Source of the DNA: Hyunsoonleella aquatilis
GTDB lineage: Bacteria > Bacteroidota > Bacteroidia > Flavobacteriales > Flavobacteriaceae
Reading direction: 5' to 3'
NCBI RefSeq assembly: GCF_014270105.1
Contig: NZ_JACNMF010000006.1
Span: 1 to 64,000, forward strand
DNA: 64,000 nucleotides
Part shown: positions 9,191 through 18,075 of the stretch, piece after piece
Numbering within the stretch: the stretch's first letter is position 1
Layout of the letters: every line of letters starts with the position of its first letter
Program-made: the position numbers and the translations under genes
The notes under the pieces: generated by a model
The model's database searches: none
What the model saw: the letters and a program-made list of their open reading frames with translations, nothing else
Told to the model about the DNA's origin: nothing

Positions 9191-9325
9191 TTAGCAAATC
9201 GATAAAATTCAACGCTTTAACTGCTAAAAATGCGACTTCAACCATAAAAAATGTATTTTATCCGATAAATACGCTATTCATCTAATAAATATTCTGGTTA
9301 TCTTAAATAGATATAAATTGGTCTC

Positions 9326-9399
9326 ACCATAACATAAGTAGGTTAAGTTCATGGTAGATTTGGGGCAAAAAAAGGTGAACATCTGTTCGCCTTTTTTTA
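9326..9399 (+). ncRNA. Candidate small RNA, copy 1 of tandem pair
   Basis: A 74-nt unit whose first 45 bases (from ACCATAAC) are almost identical to 9556-9600. A -10-like box TAAATTGG (9314-9321) ends 4 bp before it. The 5' part can form a hairpin ACCAT/ATGGT. The 3' end is a terminator, GGTGAAC-ATCT-GTTCGCC plus seven T. There is no ORF. No match to a known RNA family is claimed. Confidence 0.7.
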
Positions 9400-9555
9400 T
9401 TTATACCGCTTTCAATTTAATTTCAGCTTTCTTCTGGAAATCCCCGTACCGTGCAGTTTAACCGTATTTTCTAGCATTACCTCGGTTAAGCCAATTTATC
9501 TAGCACTTTAGCCAAAATATTTTAACAATCTCTACTACCCTTCTATCTTTGAACC

Positions 9556-9626
9556 ACCATAACATAAGTAGGTTAAGTTTATGGTAGATTTGGGGCAAAA
9601 AGGTGGACATCTCGTCCACCTTTTTC
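9556..9626 (+). ncRNA. Candidate small RNA, copy 2 of tandem pair
   Basis: Second copy, 230 bp downstream of the first. An exact TAnnTTTG box (TATCTTTG, 9544-9551) ends 4 bp before ACCATAAC, the same spacing as in copy 1. The 5' hairpin is ACCATAA/TTATGGT. The terminator stem is GGTGGAC/GTCCACC with an ATCTC loop and five T. Relative to copy 1 an A-T pair became G-C, a compensatory change supporting the stem. The 156 bp between copies show no similarity or ORF. Confidence 0.75.
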
Positions 9627-9734
9627 ATTTTATAAAGATTATTCTCCCTAGATAATATGCTCTCAAAATTATTCCAATAAAAAACTGCCTCATAAAATGA
9701 AACAGTTCCTCAATGAGTTATAATCTGCGGTTCC

Positions 9735-9905
9735 TCAATTTTCCTTTGCCACTTCCAACGCTGTTAGCTTGTATTCCAAAATGGATAATTCTTCTCCTTT
9801 TTCTATGACTTGTTCCACAGTTAAATTATCGTTGGAATTTATAAATTCCAAAATGCCATCGATTTTAGTATTGTAATACGCAATGGTTTTGTCAATTTTG
9901 TCCAT
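9735..9905 (-). CDS. Small hypothetical protein, 56 residues
   Basis: A 56-codon ORF starting MDKIDKTIAYYNTKIDGI and ending in LTALEVAKEN. It is hydrophilic, strongly acidic and lysine-rich, with a heptad-like helical look (EKGEELSILEYKLTALE), so it could be a short coiled-coil or helical adaptor. It lies 16 bp downstream of the AraC-type gene on the same strand and is probably co-transcribed. No family recognised. The absence of stops, the natural composition and the tight spacing support it as a real gene. Confidence 0.6.
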   Translation of the reverse strand: MDKIDKTIAYYNTKIDGILEFINSNDNLTVEQVIEKGEELSILEYKLTALEVAKEN

Positions 9906-9921
9906 ACAACTCGTACTTTTA

Positions 9922-10806
9922 CTACTGAATAATATGCTTTATCTCCTTACGGTAATTGGAGGCACTTTTACCAATAATCTCATTAAACTGTTTGTTGAAA
10001 TGCGAAAAGTTATTGAACCCGCACTCGTAACAAATGTCTGCTATACTCATATTACTTTCGTTGAGTAGCTTTGTAGCATGCACCACTCGGTATTCGTTAA
10101 CCAATTGGGTAAATGTCTTTCCAGTAGTTTTCTTGAAATAACGGCAAAATGCAGGTACGGTCATACTTACCTTATCTGCAATTTCCTCCAAAGCAATATG
10201 TTCCTGAAAATTGGCGTTTACGTATTTATAAATAGTTTTGATCTTGTCAGTATCCTGTGGCTCTGTCTCAAAAACCAAGCCTTCGGCATTCAAAATGGTA
10301 TAGTCATCTGTTATGGCCAGATATTGCAAAATCTCAAGTAGTTTTAAAATTCTTTCAAAACCGTCATAATCATTTAATTTTTCAATCTTAGGCCCGACGG
10401 TATTCTTGGCAGTTCTATTAAACTTGATGCCTTTTTTTGCCTTTTCAAACAACGAAATTATGGCACCAGCCTCTTGTACACTTTCAAAGAAGTCCTTGCC
10501 TAAAAAGTCAGGTTTGAACTGAACGGTAGTCTCAATGCCTTCCGCTGTCAATCTATCCGTAAAACCATTGTGGGGTAAATTTGACCCGATCAAAATCAAC
10601 TGACTATTGTTAAAATAGGATAAATGATTGCCTATATGCGTTTTCCCTTGGCCTTGGTTTACATATATAAGTTCCAATTCAGGATGAAAGTGCCAAAACA
10701 TTTCGTTTCTGTCCTGTTTATCCGTGTGCTGATTCACCAATATACTATTGCCAAAGGAAGGGGAAAGCTTTTTAAATGTAGGTTTCTTATTAATCATGGG
10801 CAGCAA
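9922..10806 (-). CDS. AraC family transcriptional regulator
   Basis: The 294-residue product has an N-terminal cupin-type sensor (residues about 20-110, EMFWHFHPELELIYVNQGQG) and a C-terminal double helix-turn-helix of AraC type (residues about 190-290, HIALEEIADKVSMTVPAFCR, then NMSIADICYECGFNNFSHFN). It should be a cytoplasmic DNA-binding regulator responding to a small ligand, probably a sugar or metabolite. The target is not evident: the neighbours are a small ORF downstream and divergent exported-protein genes upstream. Confidence 0.93.
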   Translation of the reverse strand: MLPMINKKPTFKKLSPSFGNSILVNQHTDKQDRNEMFWHFHPELELIYVNQGQGKTHIGNHLSYFNNSQLILIGSNLPHNGFTDRLTAEGIETTVQFKPDFLGKDFFESVQEAGAIISLFEKAKKGIKFNRTAKNTVGPKIEKLNDYDGFERILKLLEILQYLAITDDYTILNAEGLVFETEPQDTDKIKTIYKYVNANFQEHIALEEIADKVSMTVPAFCRYFKKTTGKTFTQLVNEYRVVHATKLLNESNMSIADICYECGFNNFSHFNKQFNEIIGKSASNYRKEIKHIIQ

Positions 10807-10963
10807 TTTTAAAACAAATTTACCATTTATTATGCATACATTATATTCTTAATTATCACAAATGTATGCTAAATTAACTTCACGGTTTATTAACATTGAT
10901 TTAACAGTTAAAATAGCATATAAATATGCCAAAATTGATGTTTTCCAGCACCTATTTGGCCCA

Positions 10964-10971
10964 TATCTTTG
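10964..10971 (+). promoter_or_regulatory. Putative -10 box of truncated exported-protein gene
   Basis: TATCTTTG matches TAnnTTTG exactly, 28 bp before the ATG at 11000. The intact paralogue at 11903 has the equivalent box TACTTTTG at a similar distance. Confidence 0.55.
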
Positions 10972-10999
10972 CAGAGTAAAGCGTGACAAATCCCAAATC

Positions 11000-11269
11000 A
11001 TGAAGAACGTATTTATCAAGTCAAAAAAAGTAATCCTGATTTTAGCAACTGTGGCTACGGTTATGGGTTACGTTTATGACACTGATAAAATCATTTTAAA
11101 AGATGCAAAAAAAGTAGCTTTCGTTCTTTCAAACGTAAAACAAGGTAAACTCCTTTCTAATAAAGATTCTAATGGTTCTATACTTTATAAGGAATCGATC
11201 GAGAAAGACGGAGTATACTATGAAGGATACAACAGCGTTTTTGGACGCTTAGGGATTAGTATTCTTTGA
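11000..11269 (+). pseudogene. Truncated paralogue of the exported protein at 11903
   Basis: An 89-residue ORF starting MKNVFIKSKKVILILATVAT. It aligns with the first ~75 residues of the 202-residue protein at 11903: both have the basic N-terminus, the hydrophobic signal, and a segment of the type LSNVKQGKLLSNKDSNGS followed by ILYKESIEK. After GVYYEGY the similarity ends and a short unrelated tail (NSVFGRLGISIL) runs to a stop. About 145 nt of non-coding DNA then separate the stop from a strong terminator, as expected if the 3' half was deleted or decayed. The start was chosen to match the paralogue. It may still be expressed because promoter and terminator remain. Confidence 0.65.
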
Positions 11270-11414
11270 AAGCATATAGAGTACCTAACACTTGGAGCGT
11301 ATTTACAAACGCTCCAGAAAAGGAAACTTTAAAATAGTTTATTATTCTCAAGAAGAGAATTACAGTATACATTAATAATTAATTTTAATGTCTTATTTAG
11401 TTTAGTTGGTTGAA

Positions 11415-11440
11415 AGTGGGCTGTGGTGGCCCACTTTTTT
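11415..11440 (+). terminator. Terminator after truncated exported-protein gene
   Basis: Stem GTGGGC/GCCCAC extended by A-T pairs, followed by a T-run. It is about 145 nt past the stop codon at 11269. Confidence 0.8.
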
Positions 11441-11867
11441 TATGCCTCATTTTTAAAGAGTGCTTTAGCCTTTAGGGATTTTGATAAAACTCTTTCAAAT
11501 TCGTCCCGAAAGTTTTCGATAGGATGTTGCGCTTAAAATAAGCAAAATTTGCCTGGGTAAAGTATTTTAGTCGTGCAAAGTGTTCTCTAAATAATACTTG
11601 GCGCCCCAAAATTACTTGAACTTCCTTATAATTTTTTGTTTAAAATGCTCACCAGGTTTTATTAATCTTTGTTTTCTGCACATGCATTGTTAAAATTTCA
11701 TTAAGGAAATTAAGCCCAACTCCTGAAAAGCCATCAACTATTACAATTATATCATATTAACCCTACAATATACCATATTAACTTAACCTAAAACTAACAC
11801 AAATTTAACGGGTAATTTTACATATAAATATATCAATATCAATGTTTTACACCCCAAAGGATCATCT
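11441..11867. other. AT-rich gap between the paralogous exported-protein genes
   Basis: No gene is visible. On the minus strand, two short reading frames (about 11480-11685) would join into one ~70-codon frame by inserting one base in an A6 run near 11635. This could be a decayed gene but I recognise no family and it may be chance. The last 130 bp are very AT-rich and lead into the promoter at 11868. Confidence 0.4.
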
Positions 11868-11875
11868 TACTTTTG
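11868..11875 (+). promoter_or_regulatory. Putative -10 box of exported-protein gene
   Basis: TACTTTTG matches TAnnTTTG exactly, 27 bp before the ATG at 11903. Confidence 0.55.
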
Positions 11876-11902
11876 AAGTGTTCAACGTTAAAAACCCAAA
11901 TT

Positions 11903-12511
11903 ATGAAAAACGTGATTAAACATTCAAAAAAAGTATTCTTAATGGTAGCTCTATTTGCCACGGTTATTGGATACGCAAACGAGTCCTTATTCTACGCCTC
12001 AACTAATGAGGACGATAGAATTGTTCTTACTTTAACTAACGTTAAGGAAGGTAACCTTTTTACTATTAAGGATCAAAATGGTGTCATTCTGTATAAAGAG
12101 TCGATTCAGAAATCTGGAAACTATACTAAGGGGTTCGATTTCACCAAACTCCCAAACGGAAGTTACATTGTAGAACTGGATAAAGATGTAGAAATCAATG
12201 TCATTCCTTTAACTGTAAAGGGCCTTGACGTATCATTTGACAAAAGTATGATCCAGACTTTTTATAAGCCTGTAACCCGCATAAAGAGTGATAAGGTTTT
12301 TGTTACCAAGTTAGCCTTGGATAGATCTCCTCTTTCAATAAAGATTTATTTTGAAAACAGTGATTTCGGCTCAACAGAAGAACTGGTATATGCCGAAACT
12401 ATTGAAAACACCAAAGTAATTGAAAGAATTTACAAGCTAACAGGCTTAGAAGAAGGAAATTACAAGATAGTCTATAAATCCAAAGGAAGAACATTTGTAG
12501 AGTATATTTAG
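11903..12511 (+). CDS. Hypothetical exported protein
   Basis: A 202-residue protein starting MKNVIKHSKKVFLMVALFAT with a signal peptide ending near residue 22 (VIGYANE). The mature part is beta-strand-like, alternating hydrophobic and polar residues, with two repeats of similar design: VKEGNLFTIKDQNGVILYKE and the C-terminal GLEEGNYKIVYKSKGRTFVE. A Por-type or Ig-like secreted fold is possible but not proven. I chose the ATG at 11903 because the signal peptide starts there. It has its own -10 box and a terminator 30 bp after its stop. A truncated paralogue lies upstream at 11000. Confidence 0.7.
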   Translation: MKNVIKHSKKVFLMVALFATVIGYANESLFYASTNEDDRIVLTLTNVKEGNLFTIKDQNGVILYKESIQKSGNYTKGFDFTKLPNGSYIVELDKDVEINVIPLTVKGLDVSFDKSMIQTFYKPVTRIKSDKVFVTKLALDRSPLSIKIYFENSDFGSTEELVYAETIENTKVIERIYKLTGLEEGNYKIVYKSKGRTFVEYI

Positions 12512-12540
12512 TCAATTATCTCAATGAATTTATGATGAAG

Positions 12541-12564
12541 AGCGGGCGATTGCCCGCTTTTTTT
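12541..12564 (+). terminator. Terminator after exported-protein gene
   Basis: AGCGGGC-GATT-GCCCGCT followed by a T-run; it lies between convergent genes. Confidence 0.88.
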
Positions 12565-12570
12565 ATAACC

Positions 12571-13698
12571 TTAAAACAGTTTTAGTTGTCCGTCCTTAAA
12601 GGAGTCGTGCAACTCTCCATTCAATCGTGGCATACCTTTATCCTTAAAGTACTTGATTTTCGCCAGTGCCATCATTTTATTGATTTGCTCGGCAATTTTG
12701 CCTTCGCCGTGCATTCTTGTGCCATATCGGGAATCATTCAACGTACCCCCGTGGCAATCTTCAATTTGGTGCAGTACCTTATCGGCTCTATCCGGCATGG
12801 TTTTTTTGATCCAATCTGTAAATATTTGGCCAATCGCACCGTTCAACCTTACAACGGTATGACCAATGGATACTGCTCCGTTATCTGAAGCTGCCTTTGC
12901 TATAGATAAAATTTCATGGCTATTGATTGACGGTATAATTGGGGCAATCATTACATTAACCGGAATACCTTTGTTGCTTAGCAAATTTACGGTTTCCAGG
13001 CGCTTTTTTATTGTTGCTGTTCTTGGCTCCAAAATACGCCTAGTATCTTCTGAAAGGGAAGTAATAGAAATGTTTACACCCACTAAATTGTCTTCTGCCA
13101 GTGCCATCAAAACATCCAAATCCTCCAAAATTCTAGTATTTTTTGTTATAATTCCAACGGGATGCCTGTATTTTAAAAATATTTCCAAACATTGTCTGGT
13201 GATTTTGAATTTTTGTTCTGCAGGCTGATAACAATCCGTATTCCCTGACAGCACAATGGTTTGAGCCTTCCAACTTTTCTTTTTTAGCAGTTGCTCCAGT
13301 AATTTTGGCGCATCTTTTTTTACTAAAATACGACGTTCAAAATCCAACCCAGGACTATAGCCCCAATATTCGTGAGTGTTTCGGGCGTAGCAATAAATAC
13401 AGCCGTGTTCACAACCTTGGTAGGGGTTCATGGAATACCGCATCCCAACATCTGGACTTTCTACTTTGTTGACGATAGTTTTCGGAAATACTTCTAAATA
13501 CTTCGTTTTGTTTTTGTCGGCCACCTCGCCTTCTTTTTGGCAAAATTCAAGAAAATCGTCGCGCATTTCGTGGTGTATTTCGAAAAAACGATTTGGGACG
13601 TTAAGCTGTGCGCCACGTCCTTTTATAACAGACTTGGGGTTCATAAAACTAAAATTTAAAGTGTAAATGGGGACACCTGACTCTTTAAAATTACTCAT
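12571..13698 (-). CDS. PA0069 family radical SAM protein
   Basis: The 375-residue product is a radical SAM enzyme of the PA0069 group, related to spore photoproduct lyase. The iron-sulfur motif CEHGCIYCY (CxxxCxxC) is at about residues 96-104, preceded by SMNPYQGCEHG. Later conserved blocks include IVLSGNTDCYQPAE and GVNISITSL. The reaction is unknown. The start could instead be the internal ATG near 13644 (MNPKSVIKGRGAQLN), because the first 18 residues look unlike the family. It is convergent with the exported-protein gene. Confidence 0.9.
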   Translation of the reverse strand: MSNFKESGVPIYTLNFSFMNPKSVIKGRGAQLNVPNRFFEIHHEMRDDFLEFCQKEGEVADKNKTKYLEVFPKTIVNKVESPDVGMRYSMNPYQGCEHGCIYCYARNTHEYWGYSPGLDFERRILVKKDAPKLLEQLLKKKSWKAQTIVLSGNTDCYQPAEQKFKITRQCLEIFLKYRHPVGIITKNTRILEDLDVLMALAEDNLVGVNISITSLSEDTRRILEPRTATIKKRLETVNLLSNKGIPVNVMIAPIIPSINSHEILSIAKAASDNGAVSIGHTVVRLNGAIGQIFTDWIKKTMPDRADKVLHQIEDCHGGTLNDSRYGTRMHGEGKIAEQINKMMALAKIKYFKDKGMPRLNGELHDSFKDGQLKLF

Positions 13699-13841
13699 AA
13701 ATCACATTCAAAATTGTTAAAACAGAGACAGGTTATCAACAAATCAGGTGAACCCAAGCTGGCTTTGCAAAAAAATCAATTAACTTAGCTTTTCACTATC
13801 GCCCAGCAAATGAATTGTCTAGAAAACAGGCCAAATTTCAT

Positions 13842-15335
13842 ATGAAAAAACTAAAGTTCCCATCAGCACAAACCATTCTTATTTTAATTGCTGTTTTCGT
13901 AGCTGTATTGACTTGGTTAGTGCCTTCTGGAAAATACGATAGCTTGGGTTATGATGTCTCTAGAAATGCGCTTCAGATAAAAAGTTTGGATAAAACCAAG
14001 ATCTTACCAGCTACCCAGAACATTTTGGATTCCCTTGGAGTAAACATTCCCATTGAAAAATTTACCAATGGCGATATTTATAAACCCATTGGTATCCCCA
14101 ACACTTACAAGGAACTGCCTCCCAATCCGCAGGGATGGGCAGAGCTGGCCAAATCTCCCGTCAAAGGCATTATCGCGGCCGCGGATATTATATTTTTGAT
14201 ACTTATCATTGGTGGGCTGATTGGCATAATGAATGCAACGGGAGCATTTGATGCAGGAATTTCGTGGATGGCCAAAACCTTAAAAGGCAGGGAGTTTATT
14301 TTAATAATTTTGGTTACTACTCTAATAGCGGCAGGGGGCACTACATTTGGTCTAGCTGAAGAAACCATGGCGTTTTATCCCATTTTGATTCCCGTATTTC
14401 TTGCTGCTAGGTATGATGCACTTACTGGCTTGGCTTGCGTTTTTCTAGGTTCTGCAATCGGGACTATGTGTTCCACTATAAATCCATTTTCAACGATAAT
14501 TGCTTCGGATGCCGCTGGAATCAGTTGGACCAGTGGGCTTCAAAACAGATTAATTATGCTGATTATCTGTGTTGCCATCACTATTTTTTACATTTTGAGA
14601 TATGCCAAAAAGGTCAAAGCAGACCCTTCTAAATCCTTTGTTTATTCGCAAAAAGAAGAAATTGAAGCCCTTTTTGGAATGAAAACGAATGGCAAGGATG
14701 TAGTATTCACCAATAGGTTAAGGTTAATTACTATGGTGTTTTCACTTTGTTTTATCATTATGATCGTGGGTGTATCTTTTCTCGATTGGTGGTTTGTGGA
14801 AATGACCACCGTATTTTTGATAGGCGCTATCCTCATTGGGTTTATAGGCCAAATCAAGGAACGTATCTTTATTGAAACCTTTGTTAAAGGGGCTGCGGAT
14901 TTGTTGAGCGTAGCTTTTATCGTGGGCATAGCCCGAGGCATCACTATTTTAATGGAAGACGGCCTTATTAGCGATACTATTTTATTCCATGCCAGCACCA
15001 TAACCGAAGGGATGCATAAAGGCGTTTTTGCCAATGTTATGTTGTTTATTTATAGCGGGTTATCCTTTTTTATGCCTTCATCATCCGGTATGGCGGTGTT
15101 GACCATGCCCATTATGTCGCCTTTGGCTGAAACCGTAAATATTGGTAGAGAAATCATTGTAGATGCCTACAATTACGGCATGGGGCTGTTTTTCTTAATT
15201 AACCCTACCGGATTAATTTTAGCTGCCTTGGCCATCGTCAACATTGGATTTGATAAATGGTTGAAATTTATTTTGCCCTTGTTTATTATCTTGACTCTAG
15301 TCACAATGGCTTGGCTGACGTTTTTGGTGTATTAG
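13842..15335 (+). CDS. YfcC family inner-membrane permease
   Basis: A 497-residue integral membrane protein of the YfcC/C4-dicarboxylate carrier type. About ten or more hydrophobic segments are visible, from residue 8 (QTILILIAVFVAVLTWLVP) to the C-terminus. Conserved stretches include GTTFGLAEETMAFYPI and FFMPSSSGMAVLTMPIM. A soluble loop lies at about residues 30-95. The substrate is uncertain: relatives are annotated as carriers of amino acids or dicarboxylates. I chose the ATG at 13842; an upstream TTG at 13815 would add nine polar residues. Confidence 0.88.
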   Translation: MKKLKFPSAQTILILIAVFVAVLTWLVPSGKYDSLGYDVSRNALQIKSLDKTKILPATQNILDSLGVNIPIEKFTNGDIYKPIGIPNTYKELPPNPQGWAELAKSPVKGIIAAADIIFLILIIGGLIGIMNATGAFDAGISWMAKTLKGREFILIILVTTLIAAGGTTFGLAEETMAFYPILIPVFLAARYDALTGLACVFLGSAIGTMCSTINPFSTIIASDAAGISWTSGLQNRLIMLIICVAITIFYILRYAKKVKADPSKSFVYSQKEEIEALFGMKTNGKDVVFTNRLRLITMVFSLCFIIMIVGVSFLDWWFVEMTTVFLIGAILIGFIGQIKERIFIETFVKGAADLLSVAFIVGIARGITILMEDGLISDTILFHASTITEGMHKGVFANVMLFIYSGLSFFMPSSSGMAVLTMPIMSPLAETVNIGREIIVDAYNYGMGLFFLINPTGLILAALAIVNIGFDKWLKFILPLFIILTLVTMAWLTFLVY

Positions 15336-15347
15336 GGAATCAAACAA

Positions 15348-16130
15348 TTATCGCCCAGGGAAATCAGCCTTCCGTTTTTCTAAAAATGCGGTAGTACCCT
15401 CTTCAAAATCTTCGGTACCAAAACAGTTACCAAATTCGGTAATTTCAGTTTGAAAACCATTAACGCCTTTTTTAGTGCTGGCATTAATTGCCCTAACCGC
15501 AGCTCCAATAGCTACGGGTGAATTTTGCAGAATTTTAAGTGCTATTTTATGACACAGCGGCAACAATTCTTCCTGAGACGTCACATGGTTGACAAGACCA
15601 TAATTTAAAGCCTGGTTGGCATCAATCATACTACCCGTCATAATCAGTTCCATTGCGCGCCCTTTGCCTACAAGTTGAGGCAACCGTTGCGTACCCCCAT
15701 AACCCGGAATAAGCCCCAAAGACACTTCGGGCAAGCCCATTTTGGCATTATCACTGGCTACTCTAAAATGGCATGCCATGGCAAGTTCCAATCCGCCGCC
15801 TAATGCAAAACCGTTGACGGCTGCGATAACCGGGGTGGATAAATTCTCCACAAAATCAAAAAGTATTTTTTGACCATTGGTCGCTAAATGCGTGCCTTCT
15901 TCTACGTTGAAATCGGCGAATTCACTAATGTCGGCACCCGCAACAAAAGCCTTTTCTCCACTTCCAGTCACAATTATAACTTTTGTGTCTTTATCTTCAT
16001 CTGTAACATTAAATGCCTCATGTAACTCTTGAATTGTTTCTTGATTTAACGCATTCAACTTTTTAGGTCGATTGATGGTTATTGTTGCAATACCGTCTTC
16101 CGATTGAACTAAAATATTATTATAACCCAT
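15348..16130 (-). CDS. Enoyl-CoA hydratase/isomerase family protein
   Basis: The 260-residue product is a crotonase-fold enzyme. The oxyanion-hole residues lie in AFVAGADISEF and NGFALGGGLELAMACHF, and the catalytic glutamates in GLPEVSLGLIPGYGGTQRL. It should hydrate trans-2-enoyl-CoA, for example in fatty acid or branched-chain amino acid breakdown. It sits 24 bp downstream of the sensor kinase gene on the same strand, so the two may be co-transcribed, although no functional link is obvious. The C-terminal FLEKRKADFPGR is typical. Confidence 0.93.
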   Translation of the reverse strand: MGYNNILVQSEDGIATITINRPKKLNALNQETIQELHEAFNVTDEDKDTKVIIVTGSGEKAFVAGADISEFADFNVEEGTHLATNGQKILFDFVENLSTPVIAAVNGFALGGGLELAMACHFRVASDNAKMGLPEVSLGLIPGYGGTQRLPQLVGKGRAMELIMTGSMIDANQALNYGLVNHVTSQEELLPLCHKIALKILQNSPVAIGAAVRAINASTKKGVNGFQTEITEFGNCFGTEDFEEGTTAFLEKRKADFPGR

Positions 16131-16154
16131 AATTTGAATATATGAAACTAGTAC

Positions 16155-17612
16155 TTATCCTTTTGGAAACACAACTTTAAACACAGTACCCTTACCTTTT
16201 TCAGACTCAAAAGAAATAGTGCCATTATACGTTTCTACTATGTTTTTGACCATAGCCAAACCTAAGCCCATCCCACTGGTTTTTGTAGTAAACTTGGGTT
16301 CGAAAACCTTACTTTTATTCTCCTCTGAAACTCCTGTACCATTGTCCGCAACCGTGATATGCACATCGGTGTCCTTTTCGCTAACGTGCACCACAATTTG
16401 GGGTGTTTTATCATCTGTTGTAGCCTGGATGCCATTCTTCACCAAATTGGTTACCACACGGATTAATTGTGTCCTATCAAATTTAGCAATTATCTCTTTT
16501 TTATCCGAAGTGAATACGATATAATCCTCGTTGAAAATTTCCAGTGCCAGCTTTACAATGTTCACCACATTTAGGGTTTCGTTTTTCTGTGCCGGCATTT
16601 TAGCAAAGTTTGAAAATGCCGAGGCAATCGAGCTCATTGTATCAATCTGCTGAATTAGGGTTTTACTGTATTCATCAACCTTTGTGGTGATATTTTCATC
16701 ATCTGGGTTAAACTTCCTTTGGAAATTTTGTACCGTTAAGCGCATCGGGGTCAAAGGATTTTTAATCTCGTGCGCCACCTGTTTTGCCATTTCACGCCAG
16801 GCCTGTTCGCGTTCGCTCGTCGCCAGTTTTACTGCACTTTCCTCCAATTCGTCAATCATTGAATTATAGGAATTGACTAGCGTTGAAATCTCTTCGCTGG
16901 TATCGTCAATAACGATTTTTTCATTCCGCTTTTCCAACCTAGTAGCATTGATTTTATCACTAATGGTCTTCAAGGATTTGGTAATATAACTGGATAGGAA
17001 AAAGGCAATAGCGATTGCGGCACCCAATATAAACAAGTATGCATAGCCCAAACGCCCTAAAAACTCACTCAGCTCCCGTGCCAGAAAATCATCTTTTTCT
17101 AAATAAGGCAGGTTTAAAATTGCAAGAGGTTTAGACCGGTTATCGTACAAATATGTATAGGAGGATTGATAGGCTTCACCGTTTTCCTCAATTTTATCCA
17201 CAAAGCGATGGGAGGGCCTATTAGAAATAGTATTTAGTATTTCTGTTTCAATACACTTGTCGGCTTCGTTCGGTTTTAGGTCGGCTTTTGAGGTAATCAA
17301 CAAATTACCTTCCAAATCATATAAATTGATTTGCAGCTTATGGATGTCGGCAATATTGCTGATTTGATCCTTAAAAATTAGGGGGATATTCCTTGTTTTT
17401 ACTTCCCAAGTGTTCTGTCTGCCGTTCAACACCCTGCGCAAATGGGTTTTTATATTGTCCTCTTTTCGTTGTAACCGTTGTGTATGATAATCGGTAGTTT
17501 CTTCATTATACTGATAAATGGCCACTGCGGCGATAAGTACCGAAGCGAGTACCACAAGCAGAATCATAACGATAAAAATACGGGTACGTAAGGATGGGGT
17601 TCTTAGTTTCAT
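16155..17612 (-). CDS. Sensor histidine kinase (HAMP, HisKA, HATPase)
   Basis: A 485-residue inner-membrane kinase. TM1 is at residues 12-32, a periplasmic sensor region runs to about 185, TM2 is about 188-208, and a HAMP-like linker follows. The phosphoacceptor His is in QVAHEIKNPLTPMRL near residue 279. The ATP-binding domain shows the N box VTNLVKNGIQATTD, VADNGTGVSEENK and SGMGLGLAMVKNIVE. It resembles NtrY-type kinases. No response regulator gene is adjacent, so it is an orphan here. It precedes the enoyl-CoA hydratase gene by 24 bp. Confidence 0.94.
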   Translation of the reverse strand: MKLRTPSLRTRIFIVMILLVVLASVLIAAVAIYQYNEETTDYHTQRLQRKEDNIKTHLRRVLNGRQNTWEVKTRNIPLIFKDQISNIADIHKLQINLYDLEGNLLITSKADLKPNEADKCIETEILNTISNRPSHRFVDKIEENGEAYQSSYTYLYDNRSKPLAILNLPYLEKDDFLARELSEFLGRLGYAYLFILGAAIAIAFFLSSYITKSLKTISDKINATRLEKRNEKIVIDDTSEEISTLVNSYNSMIDELEESAVKLATSEREQAWREMAKQVAHEIKNPLTPMRLTVQNFQRKFNPDDENITTKVDEYSKTLIQQIDTMSSIASAFSNFAKMPAQKNETLNVVNIVKLALEIFNEDYIVFTSDKKEIIAKFDRTQLIRVVTNLVKNGIQATTDDKTPQIVVHVSEKDTDVHITVADNGTGVSEENKSKVFEPKFTTKTSGMGLGLAMVKNIVETYNGTISFESEKGKGTVFKVVFPKG

Positions 17613-17696
17613 CTATGGTTTCAATGGACTAAATATAGCAATAATCAAACCAAAATATGCCCTTGGTTTTGGAAAACCAAAAAGCTACCGGATAGG

Positions 17697-17873
17697 TTGC
17701 ATTAGGGATTGAACACTTCGACTGCGCTTAGTGCAGGCTAAATATTTGAAATCCCCAATCAGGAGGTTTCGGGACAGGAATTGAATAGTGAAGTATCTAT
17801 ATTCACGATTTCATTAATTTGAAAAATAAACCAATGAGTAAAGCCCGACCCTTGAGTACTCTGGGGTAACGCC
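17697..17873 (+). repeat. Dispersed structured repeat, copy 2 (interrupted)
   Basis: Starts near GCATTAGGGATTGAACA and ends CTGGGGTAACGCC. It keeps TTTGAAATCCCC and ATTGAATAGTGAAG but has at least two insertions. One, 17714-17733, reads CACTTCGACTGCGCTTAGTG, itself a small hairpin sequence. The other, about 17795-17840, splits the conserved GTGAAAGCCCGACC core. This looks like an old, degenerate copy. It lies upstream of the sensor kinase start. Confidence 0.7.
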
Positions 17874-18035
17874 TAAATTATTAATAAATAAAATCCATCC
17901 AATAATGTGAAATAATCGGCTAATGGAAATCAGAGGTTGAATTGTCAAAACAGAAAACACTTAATTCGATTGTGCTAAACAGGTATTAAAATATTTTACA
18001 TGTTTGTAGTGCTACCAACCATTTATTAATGTTCA

Positions 18036-18069
18036 AACCTTGCCCGTATATCCAAACTAGAGCAAGGTT
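18036..18069 (+). other. Hairpin AACCTTGC/GCAAGGTT downstream of ALDH gene
   Basis: Perfect 8-bp inverted repeat with an 18-nt loop, followed by CTTTATTT. Its layout (AACCTTG, a TCCAAA loop motif, CAAGGTT, T-rich tail) resembles the candidate small RNA at 61673. It may be a degenerate relative or a weak terminator. Confidence 0.4.
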
Positions 18070-18075
18070 CTTTAT

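Noticed and set aside
11480-11690. Minus-strand ~70-codon frame if one base is added in an A-run
   Set aside because: It needs a frameshift, lacks a recognised family and lies in AT-rich DNA; could be chance.
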